From positions 124,001 through 188,000 of the forward strand of contig NZ_JANHDM010000002.1 in assembly GCF_024494685.1 (NCBI RefSeq): DNA of 64,000 bases. The letters run 5' to 3'. Of the stretch, positions 35,965 to 45,258 are shown piece after piece (within the stretch, counting starts at the first letter, position 1; each line of letters opens with the position of its first letter). The DNA is from Halorubrum rubrum. GTDB lineage: Archaea > Halobacteriota > Halobacteria > Halobacteriales > Haloferacaceae. The notes below the pieces were generated by a model. The model did no database searches. It had not been told where the DNA came from and was given only the letters and a program-made list of their open reading frames with translations. A program made the position numbers and the translations under genes.

Positions 35965-36561
35965 ATGGGCGATCACGACCGGACCGCGGCCGTCTCCCGC
36001 GAGACGGCGGAGACGACGATCGATCTGGCCCTCGCCATCGACGGCGACGGGGAGAGCGAGGTCGACACCGGGATCGGGTTTTACGACCACATGCTCGAAT
36101 CGTTCGCGAAACACGGCCTCTTCGATCTCACCGTTCGCTGTGACGGCGACACCCACATCGACGATCACCACACCGTCGAGGACGTGGCGATCTGCCTCGG
36201 CGAGGCGTTCGAGGAGGCGCTCGGCGACAAACGCGGGATCCGGCGGTACGCCGACCGCCGAGTCCCGCTCGACGAGGCGGTGGCGAGCGTCGTCGTCGAC
36301 GTGGCGGGGCGGCCGTACTACGACTTCTCGGGCGAGTTCTCCCAGGAGCGGGTCGGGGAGTTCACGAGCGTCATGGCCGACCACGTCGCGCTCTCTTTGG
36401 CCAACAACGCCGGGCTCACGCTCCACGCCGCGGTCGAGACGGGCGACAACGCCCACCACGAGGTCGAGGCGCTGTTCAAGGCGCTCGCGCGCGCCCTCGA
36501 CGACGCGACCCGGATCGACGGCCGCCGGAGCGACACGCCGAGCACGAAAGGCGAGTTGTAA
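35965..36561 (+). CDS. hisB: Imidazoleglycerol-phosphate dehydratase
   Basis: 198 residues, manganese-dependent dehydratase of histidine biosynthesis. It contains both metal-binding His clusters of the duplicated fold: [12 protein letters not shown] in the first half and [18 protein letters not shown] in the second, along with [16 protein letters not shown] near the N terminus. Only the dehydratase domain is present, without the phosphatase domain fused in enterobacterial HisB. The ATG at 35965 follows a promoter at leaderless spacing. Confidence 0.95.
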   Translation: MGDHDRTAAVSRETAETTIDLALAIDGDGESEVDTGIGFYDHMLESFAKHGLFDLTVRCDGDTHIDDHHTVEDVAICLGEAFEEALGDKRGIRRYADRRVPLDEAVASVVVDVAGRPYYDFSGEFSQERVGEFTSVMADHVALSLANNAGLTLHAAVETGDNAHHEVEALFKALARALDDATRIDGRRSDTPSTKGEL

Positions 36562-36698
36562 CCGTCTCACGCTCCCCGCCTACCACGGCTCTCGTCTCCC
36601 ACGCCTCCCGCTCACGGCGCCTCGATCGCGGCTGGATCACTCAAACGCGTGTTTCAGCCATCGGGACCCACATGGTTCCGTCGGTCGAAGCGGCACGT

Positions 36699-37058
36699 AT
36701 GGGACGACCGTCCCCGTCAGACCCCCTCCACGTACCGTCGACGACCGACGATAGCACCCGCTGGCGGCTCGAGAGCGAGGACCTCCACGTCCGCAACCAC
36801 GACCGTCGAACCGAACACGACGTCCGACTGGAGATCCGTCGCGACGACGAGCTTCGCCACCGCGGTGACTACCGCCTGCTTTCCGACCAGTCAGGGAGTT
36901 CGGTGAACCTCCTCGCGGCCGGCGAGTACACCGTCACGGCCACCGTCGACGACGCGGAGTCGGAGACGGCTACGGTTCGCGTCTCCGACGACCCGAACGA
37001 GACGATCGTCGTCGAGATCATCAACGGCGCGGTGCGGATATCCGAGGGCGTCAACTGA
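36699..37058 (+). CDS. Hypothetical small beta-sandwich protein
   Basis: 119 residues from this ATG; an in-frame ATG nine codons upstream (36672) is an alternative. The C-terminal half, NLLAAGEYTVTATVDDAESETATVRVSDDPNETIVVEII, reads as an immunoglobulin-like or carboxypeptidase-regulatory beta sandwich; the N-terminal half is charged (RNHDRRTEHDVRLEIRRDDELRHRG) with strand periodicity. No signal peptide or membrane anchor. Acidic/basic composition and GC3 are consistent with a real gene. Not recognised. Confidence 0.65.
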   Translation: MGRPSPSDPLHVPSTTDDSTRWRLESEDLHVRNHDRRTEHDVRLEIRRDDELRHRGDYRLLSDQSGSSVNLLAAGEYTVTATVDDAESETATVRVSDDPNETIVVEIINGAVRISEGVN

Positions 37059-37151
37059 GCCGCGTTCCGGCCGCCATCGTGCGGCTTCGGCGTCCGCCGA
37101 CCCGTATCCTCCCGATCCGTTTTACGTGTGCGAACCGTCAGCACGGACGAG

Positions 37152-38066
37152 ATGGAGCTCCGCTGTGAGGGGTGTGCCGGCTGCTGTGTCGACTGGCGAC
37201 CGCTCACGCCCGAGGCCGCCGGCTCCGACCGGGCGGGCCGTCGTCCGCCGCTCGACGACGTCTACGACCTCGTGCCGCTCACCCGCGACGAAGCGGTGAG
37301 GTTTCTCGACCGCGGGCTCGGCGACGTGATGACGCCCCGCCTCTTCGAGCCCGCCGAGGGCGACGACCGCGTCCGGATCGACGGGGTCGACCTCGCCGCG
37401 GTCGACGGCCGCCCGGTGTTCGTGGTCGGCCTACGGAAGCCGCCGAAGCCGGTCGCGCCGATCGGGACCGACGAGCCCCGGTGGCTCGACGCCTGCGTCT
37501 TCCTCGATCCGACCACCCTCCAGTGTCGGATCCACGACGACGACGCGTACCCCCGGACCTGCGCGGCGTACCCCGGTCACAACCTCGCGCTCGACGCCGA
37601 GACCGAGTGCGAGCGCGTCGAGGCCGCCGGCGGCGGCGAGCGCCTCCTCGGCGACGAGCCGCCCGCGGACCTCCCCGCGCCGGCGTTCGGTCCGCAGGCG
37701 CTCGGATCGACCGTCTTCGCGTACCCCGACCAGGACGACCTCGAGGGCGCGGTCATGCGGATCCGCGACGGCGAAACGACCGCCGCCGACCGCGCCCGGT
37801 TCGTCGGGGCCGCCGCCGGCTCCCGACCCGGATCGCTCTCCGTCGACCGCGACCGCATGGCGGAGGCGCGCGCTCGGGCCCGCGCCGCCGACTCGTGGGC
37901 GGGGCGGGCGATCCGGGAGTGGTCGAAGCGAGCCGGTGACGACGGGGCCGGCGACGACGGAACCACGGACGGTGCCGGCGTCGGTCTCGGCGCGGACGCC
38001 CGCGAGCGGCTGGTCCGCGAACTGGAGGACGACGCCGGCGCGCCGCCGACGCCGGGGTGGGACTGA
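37152..38066 (+). CDS. YkgJ-family cysteine-cluster protein
   Basis: 304 residues. An N-terminal CEGCAGCC cluster followed by CVFLDP, then CRIHD and CAAYPGH reproduces the Cx2Cx2CC...C...C...C pattern of the YkgJ/UPF0153 family, likely a zinc or Fe-S site. The C-terminal half is helical and acidic, ending with a low-complexity AGDDGAGDDGTTDG linker and a final helix. Family members act in modification or assembly but no activity is settled. The ATG giving MELRCEGC is placed directly before the cluster; an upstream in-frame GTG at 37128 would add eight residues. Confidence 0.85.
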   Translation: MELRCEGCAGCCVDWRPLTPEAAGSDRAGRRPPLDDVYDLVPLTRDEAVRFLDRGLGDVMTPRLFEPAEGDDRVRIDGVDLAAVDGRPVFVVGLRKPPKPVAPIGTDEPRWLDACVFLDPTTLQCRIHDDDAYPRTCAAYPGHNLALDAETECERVEAAGGGERLLGDEPPADLPAPAFGPQALGSTVFAYPDQDDLEGAVMRIRDGETTAADRARFVGAAAGSRPGSLSVDRDRMAEARARARAADSWAGRAIREWSKRAGDDGAGDDGTTDGAGVGLGADARERLVRELEDDAGAPPTPGWD

Positions 38067-38105
38067 GGGGTCGCTCTCTTTCACCCGATCCCTCCCGGAC
38101 ACCCG

Positions 38106-39266
38106 TCACCCGAACGACCCTGGCCGCCACACCCCCTGTTTCCCGTCGAGCCACGCGACGACGACGACGTGTGGAAGCGTCAACGCCGCGATCGCGACGA
38201 GCGAGACCGCGAGGAGGTCTCCGGCGTCGCCGACGTTCGAGGGAACCGCGAGGGCCACGCCGCCCACCACCAGAAAGCCGCCGAGCGTGAGCGGCGCGGC
38301 GTCGCGGGCGAACCGCGCGAGCGCGGCGCGAACGCCCCCCGTTCCGTCCGTCACGTCCGAGACGGCGTCCGGATCCACCAACAGCAGCCGCCCGACGTGG
38401 CGCAGCGAGTGCCAGGCGGCGAAGTAGACGCCGATCGCGAAGACGGGAGCGGCGAGCAGAAACCACGCCCACAGGACGACCGTCTCGCCGGCGTCCCGGA
38501 GCCACCCGCGTCGGTCCGCGCCGGCCCGAACGCGACGGTAGCCGAGCCCCAACGACAGCAGCGTCGCGCCGGCCATGACTGCGCCGACCGCGAACCGCGT
38601 CGACGGCGCAAAGAGCGGGTCGAGGGCGGCAGCCGCCACGTCGGCCGTGGGGATCGTGGCCTCCGCGCCGACCGCATCGGGGGCGCCGGTCGTGCCGGAC
38701 GCGTCGGCGACGAACAGCCCGACGACCCACTCGGCGACCAGCCGGTACTCCTCGGGGTGGCTCACCAGCGGAACGGCCATCGGGAGCCCGCCGCGGACGA
38801 CGAGCGTGAGCGTCCGCTCAACCGGGGTCGGGAGGTGGTCGACGCCCGCGATCGACAGCGTCGCCACGTCGCCCTGTCCCCAGTGGAGCCACGTGAGGCC
38901 GACGAACCCGACGAACGCGGCGACGGGCGCGAGGAAGAACGCGACGACGACCGCGCCGCCGAGGACCGCGTAGACGACCGAGACGGCCGCCACCGACCGC
39001 CGGAGCGACACGCCGGGGCCCTCTCCGCCCCCGGCGGCCGCCCGCAGCGGAACCAAGTGGTCGACCGCACCGTGAGCCATCCCGACGACGAGCGTGCCGA
39101 GCGCGAAGACGGCGACGCCGATCTCGACCGGAAACAGGGGGGTAACGGCCCCGACCGGGAGCAGCGCCGCGAGCGCGATCGCGGGCCGGCGCGCGAACCA
39201 GCGGTCGACGAGGGACCGCACGGTGCGGTCGTCGGACGCGTCGGCAGTCGCGGCGAGATCAGTCAT
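38106..39266 (-). CDS. blh: Brp/Blh-family beta-carotene 15,15'-dioxygenase
   Basis: 386 residues, membrane-embedded enzyme splitting beta-carotene into two retinals, the chromophore of bacteriorhodopsin-type pumps. About ten hydrophobic helices carry the iron-binding histidines expected for the family: AHGAVDH, TWLHWGQGD, AAWHSLRHVGR and LPHVVVVAW. It is translationally coupled to the lycopene cyclase gene by an eight-base ATGACTGA overlap, so the operon makes beta-carotene and cleaves it. No opsin gene is in the window. Confidence 0.92.
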   Translation of the reverse strand: MTDLAATADASDDRTVRSLVDRWFARRPAIALAALLPVGAVTPLFPVEIGVAVFALGTLVVGMAHGAVDHLVPLRAAAGGGEGPGVSLRRSVAAVSVVYAVLGGAVVVAFFLAPVAAFVGFVGLTWLHWGQGDVATLSIAGVDHLPTPVERTLTLVVRGGLPMAVPLVSHPEEYRLVAEWVVGLFVADASGTTGAPDAVGAEATIPTADVAAAALDPLFAPSTRFAVGAVMAGATLLSLGLGYRRVRAGADRRGWLRDAGETVVLWAWFLLAAPVFAIGVYFAAWHSLRHVGRLLLVDPDAVSDVTDGTGGVRAALARFARDAAPLTLGGFLVVGGVALAVPSNVGDAGDLLAVSLVAIAALTLPHVVVVAWLDGKQGVWRPGSFG

Positions 39267-40119
39267 CGACGGGATCGAGGTCGACGCTCGGCTCGATGTC
39301 GACGCTCGGCTCGATGTCGACGCTCGATTCGGCAGACGTGTCGACGCGATCGATCGCGTCGCCGTGACGCTCCCCAACCGCCGCGGTCCGACGGTCGTTC
39401 CGGTCGAGGACCCACTCGAACAGGACGAGCCCGTTCGCGGCCATCAGCCCGGCGGCGACGAAGAAGCACGCCTCCTCGATCGGGAGCCCGAGGACGGCCA
39501 CGCCGGTGGTGAACTCCGGGGAGACGCGCCACGTCCCCAACCCGATCGCGATCCGGTCGACGACACAGAGGTACGCCGCCGGGACGAGCGTCGCCGCGAG
39601 CCACGGCCGGGGCGCGCGGACGAGGTGGCCGCCGCCGACCGCCCACTGGAGCGCGAGGACGGGTCCGATCCACGCGAGGAGGCCGCCGAGATAACGGAAC
39701 GACGCGTCGAGCGAGACGAGCCACAGCCCGCATACCAGCGCGGCGAGGCCGACGAGGACGCCGGCGACCCGCGGACGACGGTCGAGGTCCCCGTCGCGAA
39801 AGCTCGGATCGAAACCGACCCGGTGGAGCACGAGCGCGACGAGAAGCGTCTGTATCGCGAAGAAGAGGTACTCCCCGAGCGGGATCGACAGCGCCCGGAC
39901 GAGCACCGCGCCGTCGGCGTACGACCACGCTCCGCGGCGGATCATGTAGGCGATCCACGGCGTCGTGTACGCGTACGCGATCCCGACGAGAACCGCGATA
40001 CCCGCGGCCGCACGGCGACGGCGGACACCCTCGTACCGCGGCGCGAGCGCCCACAGCACCGCGAGCGCGGGGAGGGTGAAGACGAGGTGGAACTGGAGGT
40101 ACGTCGGCGTGGGGATCAC
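39259..40119 (-). CDS. crtY: Lycopene beta-cyclase, membrane type (CrtYc/Yd fusion)
   Basis: 286 residues with about seven membrane helices in two tandem CrtYc/CrtYd-like halves. Each half keeps the acidic PxE motif: IPLGEYLFF in the first and LPIEEACFF in the second. It cyclises lycopene to beta-carotene. The hydrophilic C terminus ends in three SVDIEP-type units encoded by an 18-bp DNA repeat at about 39278-39331. The start is a GTG overlapped by the stop of a nine-codon leader ORF (GTGA). First full gene of the retinal operon. Confidence 0.92.
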   Translation of the reverse strand: MIPTPTYLQFHLVFTLPALAVLWALAPRYEGVRRRRAAAGIAVLVGIAYAYTTPWIAYMIRRGAWSYADGAVLVRALSIPLGEYLFFAIQTLLVALVLHRVGFDPSFRDGDLDRRPRVAGVLVGLAALVCGLWLVSLDASFRYLGGLLAWIGPVLALQWAVGGGHLVRAPRPWLAATLVPAAYLCVVDRIAIGLGTWRVSPEFTTGVAVLGLPIEEACFFVAAGLMAANGLVLFEWVLDRNDRRTAAVGERHGDAIDRVDTSAESSVDIEPSVDIEPSVDLDPVDD

Positions 40120-40145
40120 GGCACCACCCGAACGGAAACGGCCAT
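40116..40145 (-). CDS. Candidate nine-residue leader ORF of the retinal operon
   Basis: ATG at 40145 begins MAVSVRVVP and stops at 40116, the TGA overlapping the crtY GTG as GTGA. A TATA-like TTGATTAGG (40165-40173, minus strand) is centred 26 nt before this ATG and 52 nt before crtY, so a leaderless transcript would start at the leader, with crtY reached by reinitiation. The alternative is that this is just a short untranslated leader containing a chance ATG. Confidence 0.45.
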   Translation of the reverse strand: MAVSVRVVP

Positions 40146-40164
40146 GAGGGATCCTCCGGGCCGA

Positions 40165-40173
40165 CCCTAATCA
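40165..40173 (-). promoter_or_regulatory. TATA-like box of the crtY-blh operon
   Basis: TTGATTAGG on the minus strand, 26 nt before the leader ATG at 40145. Confidence 0.5.
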
Positions 40174-40205
40174 AGCATGGGTCCCGATTATCGAAACGAC
40201 GAGGC

Positions 40206-40853
40206 TCACTCCGCGCTCGAGAGCACGCCGTGTGCCTCCAGCACCTTCCCGAGCCGGTACATCGAGGCGACCACCGCGTCACACGCCGGCCTGACAGCCG
40301 GCTTCGGGACGAATCCCACCGAGAGTCCCGCGACCTCGAGCATCGGGAGGTCGTTCGCGCCGTCGCCGACCGCGACCGTGGACGCCATCGGGACGCCGAG
40401 CTCCGCGGCGAGACCCTCCAACGCGTCGTCCTTCGTCCCCTCGATCAACGGCCCCTCGGCCTCGCCGGTGAGCCGTCCGTCCGCGATCGGCAGCCGATTG
40501 GCGAGTATCGTGTCCACCTCGACGCCCTCGCGTTCGAGCGCGCGCTCGACGCCGCGCTCGAAGCCGCCGGTGAGCACCGCGACGTGGTGGCCGTCGGCCC
40601 GCAGGCGCGCTATCAGTCGCGCCGCGCCCGGCCGGATCCGGACCGCGTCGAACGCCGCGGCCGCGGCGTCCTCGTCGAGCCCGCCGAGCAGCTCCGCCCG
40701 GCTGTAGAGGCTCTCGGCGTAGCTGATCTCGTCGTTCATCGCCCGCTCCGTGATCTCGGCGACCTCGTCGGCGACGCCCGCCCGCTCGGCGAGCAGCACC
40801 GTCATCTCGGAGTCGGAGAGCGTGCCGTCGAAGTCGAACGCGACCAGGCTCAT
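40206..40853 (-). CDS. serB: Phosphoserine phosphatase
   Basis: HAD-superfamily enzyme of 215 residues, last step of serine synthesis. Motif I is FDFDGTLSD with D7 nucleophile and D9 acid, motif II LTGGFERG, motif III K in EGTKDDAL, motif IV VGDGANDLPML. The cap domain between motifs I and II has the short helical form of archaeal SerB. ATG at 40853 directly precedes motif I and lies 28 nt from a TATA box. The VGDGAND motif and no ACT domain fit SerB rather than histidinol- or phosphoglycolate phosphatases. Confidence 0.92.
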   Translation of the reverse strand: MSLVAFDFDGTLSDSEMTVLLAERAGVADEVAEITERAMNDEISYAESLYSRAELLGGLDEDAAAAAFDAVRIRPGAARLIARLRADGHHVAVLTGGFERGVERALEREGVEVDTILANRLPIADGRLTGEAEGPLIEGTKDDALEGLAAELGVPMASTVAVGDGANDLPMLEVAGLSVGFVPKPAVRPACDAVVASMYRLGKVLEAHGVLSSAE

Positions 40854-40876
40854 GCCCACCGTTGGGCCGGCAGGGG

Positions 40877-40884
40877 TCTTTAAG
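40877..40884 (-). promoter_or_regulatory. TATA-like box of serB
   Basis: CTTAAAGA on the minus strand, centred about 28 nt upstream of the serB ATG. Confidence 0.6.
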
Positions 40885-40968
40885 CGCCTGATCGGCGGTC
40901 GAGACGGCGCTCGACCGACGCCGCCCGCCTCCGGTGGGCTTTTGCCCACGCCGGGCGTTTTCGCCTCC

Positions 40969-41157
40969 ATGACCCGCGCCGAGATCGACGTCGACGACCT
41001 CCTGAAGATCGTTCTCGGACTCGCCGTCGTGTGGCTTCTCCTGGAGGTCCTCGGGACGGTGCTTGACCTGACGTTCGCGCTGCTCGACGCCCTCCCGACG
41101 CTCATCGTCGTCATCATCGTCGTCCTGATCGCCTTACGGCTCGCCGATCGGATCTGA
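40969..41157 (+). CDS. Small membrane protein, 62 residues
   Basis: Begins MTRAEIDVDDLLKIVLGLAV; two hydrophobic helices (about 12-33 and 43-58) separated by a short loop, ending LRLADRI. A GGCTTTT box lies about 28 nt upstream. The stop is 13 bases before the GTG of the next gene, so they are probably co-transcribed. Short helical-hairpin proteins of this type are frequent in haloarchaea; function unknown. Confidence 0.8.
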   Translation: MTRAEIDVDDLLKIVLGLAVVWLLLEVLGTVLDLTFALLDALPTLIVVIIVVLIALRLADRI

Positions 41158-41170
41158 CCACGTAGCGTCC

Positions 41171-41752
41171 GTGTTCAGCCTCAACGTTCCGCTTCCGCCC
41201 GCCGTGGGGCGTCTCGCCGACGATCTCCAGCCGAAACTGTCGGGGTTCGATCGGGTCCGCGACCGCCACACCCTGGTGTGTAAGCGGTTCGGCGTCGACG
41301 ACGTGACAGCCGGCGCGGAGCCGGCTCCGGGCGCGGACGCGAGGGAGGGGCTCGACGGCGACGGCGCCCCGCCGCGGTCGGTGGCGCTCGATCGCCTCCG
41401 CGACCGGCTCCGGCGACCCCTCGCCGGAACGCCCCCGTTCGCGGTCGAGGTCACCGGTGTCGACGCGTTCGATTCGCCCGCGTCCGGCTCCGGCCCGGTC
41501 GTCTACCTCGCCGTCGAGAGCGAGGGGCTCGTCCGGCTCCACCGCCGGCTGTGTGCCGTCTTCGGCGTGGTCGACGGGATCGAGGGCGACGCGTACGTCC
41601 CGCACGTCACGCTCGCGCGGGGCGGGGGACCGGCTTCCGAAACCATCGATCGCCTCCGCCGGATCGGGTTCGACCCGATCCGGTGGCGGGTCCACGCGCT
41701 CGACCTGTACGACCCCGCGTTCCGCGAGATCGCCGCGACGATCGAGTTGTGA
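41171..41752 (+). CDS. 2H phosphoesterase (2'-5' RNA ligase family)
   Basis: 193 residues. The two catalytic HxT/S motifs are DRHTLVCKRF (H33) and VPHVTLARGG near residue 143; a LigT/ThpR-like arrangement. Between them is an acidic linker GAEPAPGADAREGLDGDG. Family members are cyclic phosphodiesterases or 2'-5' RNA ligases acting on RNA ends. The start is GTG; no better in-frame codon precedes it, and it immediately follows the small membrane protein gene. Confidence 0.85.
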   Translation: MFSLNVPLPPAVGRLADDLQPKLSGFDRVRDRHTLVCKRFGVDDVTAGAEPAPGADAREGLDGDGAPPRSVALDRLRDRLRRPLAGTPPFAVEVTGVDAFDSPASGSGPVVYLAVESEGLVRLHRRLCAVFGVVDGIEGDAYVPHVTLARGGGPASETIDRLRRIGFDPIRWRVHALDLYDPAFREIAATIEL

Positions 41753-41799
41753 GGGGGTGAAAGCGGGAGGAGACGTGGCCGATACGTCGGCCGCGCAGT

Positions 41800-41965
41800 G
41801 CGAAATCGTTGCTGGCGCGGTGAACGCCGCCAAAGCCCCACCCCGCACAGCACCGCACCTCACGCCTCCCCAGCCTCGTCAGTCGCCTCCGGCGACTGAC
41901 TCCCTCGCGTTCCGGTCGCGGGCCGCGGCCCGCGACCGGGCGCGCCGGGACGCTTCGGAGGACCT
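41800..41965 (-). repeat. Interspersed intergenic repeat, copy B
   Basis: Fills the gap between the convergent 2H phosphoesterase and P450 genes. Read on the minus strand it has a hairpin (CAGTCGCC arms at 41880-41898), then CGAGGCTGGGGAGGCG, and ends GGCGGCGTTCACCGCGCC followed by AGCAACGATT. A 27-base block (41852-41878) is identical, reversed, to 51357-51383, and the end matches copy A. Confidence 0.75.
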
Positions 41966-41980
41966 GTGACACGGCTTCGC

Positions 41981-43375
41981 TCACCGCTCGCGGATCCGCA
42001 TCGGCACCGGGTGGTCCGGGTGCATCGTCAGCGACCCGCGAAGCGAGAGGTCGGGCCCCTCGTAGTCGAGCTCGTAGCGCGAACAGACGCACGCGAGGAT
42101 GAGCTTCGCTTCCAGCAGCGAGAACGCCTTCCCGATACAGTGGCGCGGCCCGCCGCCGAACGGGAAGTACGCGAACCGGGGCCGCGCGCTCCGGCGCTCG
42201 GGCGTCCACCGGCTCGGGTCGAACGTCTCGGGGTCGTCGTACCACCGCGAGGAGCGGTGGACCACCCACTGCGAGCACATCAGCGCGGAGCCCTCGGGGA
42301 TCCGGTAGCCGTCGATCTTCACGTCGAGCTTGGGCTCGCGAAACAGGGTGTAGACGGGCGGGTACAGCCGCATCGACTCCGAGAGGACCCGGTCGGTGTA
42401 CGTCATCTCCCTGGCGTCCGCGGCGTCGGGCGACCCCGACTCGGTCGCGGCCGCCGCCTCCCGCTCCACGCGCGCTCTCGCGTCGGGGTGCTTCGAGAGG
42501 AGGTAGAACGTGTACGTCAACGCGAGCGCGGTCGTGTCGTGGCCGGCCAGGAGCATCGTCACCAGCTCGTCGCGTAGGTTCTCGTCGGTCTGCTCGCCGC
42601 GGTCGCGCGCACGCAGCAGGACCGACAGCAGGTCCATCGGCAGGTCGCCGTCCGGATCCCCCGACGGGCCCGCCACGGCGACCCCTTCGGGACCGGCCGG
42701 ATCGACGGCGGGGTCGCGCTCGGTGCCCCGCCGGCGCTCGACGATCCCGTCGATCACCGACTCGAGGGTGTCGACGGCGGCGTCGAACTCGCGGTTCTCG
42801 CGGGTCGGCACCCAGTTCGGGATCAGGAACCGGCGCGGATCCGGCTCGAATCGCGCGCCGAGCGGCTCCAACTCCTCCTGGACCGTCTTCACTTCCTCGT
42901 CCGTGACGTCCGCACCGAACATCGCAGAGACGATGATCCGGACGGTGAGGCGGGCGACCTCCAGCTGGACGTCGACGACGTCGCCGTCGCCCCAGTTCGC
43001 GAGCTGCGACTCGGTGTGATCGACCATCGTTCCCGCGAGCGCGCCGATCCGGCGATTGTGGAATGAGGGGTTCGCGAGGTTCCGCTGGCGCCGCCAGGTG
43101 TCGCCCTCGCTCATGAGCAGTCCCTGGCCGAGCAGCCGGTCCATCGCGTCGTCGCCGAACTGCGGTTTGCGGTACCGTTCCGCCTCCGAGACGAGCACGC
43201 GCTCGATGTCGTCGGGGTTCGTGAGCAGGTACGTTTCGCGCGGCCCGAGATCGAAGCGCACGACGTCGCCGTAGCTATCGGCGCAGGCGCGCATGAAACT
43301 GAAGGGGTCGTCGGCGTACTGGCGGCCGTTGCCGAAGAGGGGGTCCCCGATGGGTCCGGGCGGCGTGACGGACAT
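41981..43375 (-). CDS. Cytochrome P450
   Basis: 464 residues, soluble (no N-terminal anchor), heme-thiolate mono-oxygenase. Key motifs: oxygen-activation helix AGHDTT, ExxR as ESMRLYPPV, PERF-like DPSRWTPERR, and the heme loop FGGGPRHCIG with ligand Cys413. The sequence resembles the CYP4/CYP102-like haloarchaeal P450 group that includes CYP174; the natural substrate is unknown and could be a terpenoid or carotenoid, since carotenoid genes lie 2 kb upstream. The P450 has no ferredoxin partner gene here. ATG at 43375 gives MSVTPPGPIGDPLFGN. Confidence 0.93.
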   Translation of the reverse strand: MSVTPPGPIGDPLFGNGRQYADDPFSFMRACADSYGDVVRFDLGPRETYLLTNPDDIERVLVSEAERYRKPQFGDDAMDRLLGQGLLMSEGDTWRRQRNLANPSFHNRRIGALAGTMVDHTESQLANWGDGDVVDVQLEVARLTVRIIVSAMFGADVTDEEVKTVQEELEPLGARFEPDPRRFLIPNWVPTRENREFDAAVDTLESVIDGIVERRRGTERDPAVDPAGPEGVAVAGPSGDPDGDLPMDLLSVLLRARDRGEQTDENLRDELVTMLLAGHDTTALALTYTFYLLSKHPDARARVEREAAAATESGSPDAADAREMTYTDRVLSESMRLYPPVYTLFREPKLDVKIDGYRIPEGSALMCSQWVVHRSSRWYDDPETFDPSRWTPERRSARPRFAYFPFGGGPRHCIGKAFSLLEAKLILACVCSRYELDYEGPDLSLRGSLTMHPDHPVPMRIRER

Positions 43376-43504
43376 ACGAGTTCTGGGGGTTGAGCAGGGT
43401 TAAACGTTCGGCGAGGCGAGAAACGCGGGAGACGAGGTACGGGGCGTTGGCTCCGAGAATGCGACGGGATCGCCGCTGTGAAACGGCGGGCCGCCAGCGC
43501 TCGG

Positions 43505-45130
43505 TCACCGGGCGTCGAGCCGTTCGACCCAGTCGATGAGCTCTTCCACGGCCGCCTCCTGGTTCTCGGTGGCGTCGACGATGCGGTCGGTCGCGTCCTC
43601 GGTGCGGTCGGAACGCTCGCGGACCGCCTCCAGCGACGAGGTGAGCTCCTCGACGGTGGCGGCTTGGTCGTCGGTCGTGCGCGCCACCTCCGCGACGCCC
43701 GCCGCCGCCTCGTCGACGGCGTCCGCGATCTCTTCGAGCGAATCGAGAACGGTCTCGATCTCGATGCCGGCGTCCTCGATGCGCTCGTGGGAGCGCTCGA
43801 CCGCGGTCGTCGTCTCCGCGGACTGCTCCTGGAGCTTGTCGAGGCTCTCCGTGATCTCCTCGGTGTAGCCGCGGGTCTCGTCGGCGAGCTTCTTCACCTC
43901 CTCGGCGACGACCGCGAAGCCGTTGCCGTCCTCGCCGGCGCGGGCAGCCTCGATGTTGGCGTTTAACGCGAGCAGGTTCGTCTGCTCGGCCACGTCGGAT
44001 ATCACCTCGATCACCTCCTCGATGTCGTCCATCCGCTCGGAGAGCGCGCCGACGCTGTCGACCAGCTCGTCGCCGATCTCGACGACGTCTCCCGTCGCCT
44101 CGCGGGCGTCCTCGCTGGCGTCGAGCCCCTCGTCCACGGCCTCGCTGGCGGCGACGGCGGCGGAGTCGACCTGGTCGGCGGTGGCGGCGACCTCTTCCAT
44201 CCCCGCCGAGAAGGACTGCATCTCCGAGACGCTCTCCTCTAACAACTCGTTCTGCTCGTCAACGTTCTCCGCGATGTCCGCGGCCGCGCTACCGGCCTCT
44301 TCGACGGTCGCGTCGAGGTCGCGCGCCTTCGAGTGGACGCTCGAGGAGAGCTCGTCGAGGTTCTCGGCCATCCCGTTGACGACGTCGACGACGCGGAGGA
44401 GTTCGTCGTTGAGGTGCTCGAACGATTCCCGCCGCGCCGCGCGGACGTCGAGGTCGCCGTCGCCGATCGCGTCCGCGGTCTGGCGCACCTCTTCGAGCAG
44501 CGCCGCGGTCGCGTCGCGCTCGGTCACCGTCTCAGTCCGGTCGATGACCACCTCGGTCACGCCCACGAACTCGCCGGTGTCGTCGTCGTACAGCGGGGTC
44601 GCGGTGAAGTCGATGTGCCGCTCGTCGCCGTGGCGGTCGACCATCGTGCTGGAGTCTCGGTATCGGTTCTTGGCCGGATCGCGCCGCTCGACGTCGTACA
44701 CCTCGTCCGCGTCTTCCGGCGCGTCGAGCACCTTGTCGGCGAGCGTGTCGGCCCGGCGGCCGTCCGGGTAGAACAGCTCGGAAACGTGGCCGTGACCGAT
44801 CGCGTCCTCGCGGTCGACCCCGGTGAGCGCGGCGATCGACTCGTTCCACTCGGCGACGTGGCCTTCACGGTCGAGAATGAACGTCGGAACGCTCATCGCG
44901 TTGAACACCTGTTGGAACCCGGCACTCGCGAGCGTCTTCGCTCGGTCGACGCCGTCCTCGTCGCTGACGGTGTGTCGTTCGCCCGTTCGTCTCCCCGTCG
45001 CGTCTCCGTCGTCCGCCTTCCGGAGTCCCCCGTCCGACGACTCGTCAACGACGACGCCGCCGTCCGGAACCGACCGTGCGTTCCGGTCCCTCCCGAACAC
45101 GCGACGGAGGAGCCCTCGAAATCCCGCCAT
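43505..45130 (-). CDS. Soluble PAS-domain methyl-accepting transducer
   Basis: 541 residues with no membrane segment. A PAS domain (about residues 62-180: [29 protein letters not shown]) is followed by a HAMP-like linker ([19 protein letters not shown]) and a long signalling coiled coil with the near-universal hairpin tip [45 protein letters not shown], where CheA and CheW dock. It probably senses a cytoplasmic redox or small-molecule signal. ATG at 45130 is preferred to an upstream GTG (45256) because a TATA box lies 30 nt before it. No che genes are nearby. Confidence 0.93.
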   Translation of the reverse strand: MAGFRGLLRRVFGRDRNARSVPDGGVVVDESSDGGLRKADDGDATGRRTGERHTVSDEDGVDRAKTLASAGFQQVFNAMSVPTFILDREGHVAEWNESIAALTGVDREDAIGHGHVSELFYPDGRRADTLADKVLDAPEDADEVYDVERRDPAKNRYRDSSTMVDRHGDERHIDFTATPLYDDDTGEFVGVTEVVIDRTETVTERDATAALLEEVRQTADAIGDGDLDVRAARRESFEHLNDELLRVVDVVNGMAENLDELSSSVHSKARDLDATVEEAGSAAADIAENVDEQNELLEESVSEMQSFSAGMEEVAATADQVDSAAVAASEAVDEGLDASEDAREATGDVVEIGDELVDSVGALSERMDDIEEVIEVISDVAEQTNLLALNANIEAARAGEDGNGFAVVAEEVKKLADETRGYTEEITESLDKLQEQSAETTTAVERSHERIEDAGIEIETVLDSLEEIADAVDEAAAGVAEVARTTDDQAATVEELTSSLEAVRERSDRTEDATDRIVDATENQEAAVEELIDWVERLDAR

Positions 45131-45154
45131 GATCACCCGAACCTCTCCGAACCG

Positions 45155-45167
45155 CCTATATAATATC
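45155..45167 (-). promoter_or_regulatory. TATA box of the transducer gene
   Basis: GATATTATATAGG on the minus strand, about 30 nt before the ATG at 45130. Confidence 0.7.
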
Positions 45168-45258
45168 CGGCCCTGGAAAATCAGATCTGATACTTCCATC
45201 CGTCGCCGACGGATCCCGCCCGCAGCGTTCAAGCGCGTCCGTCGGCTACGTGCCATCG

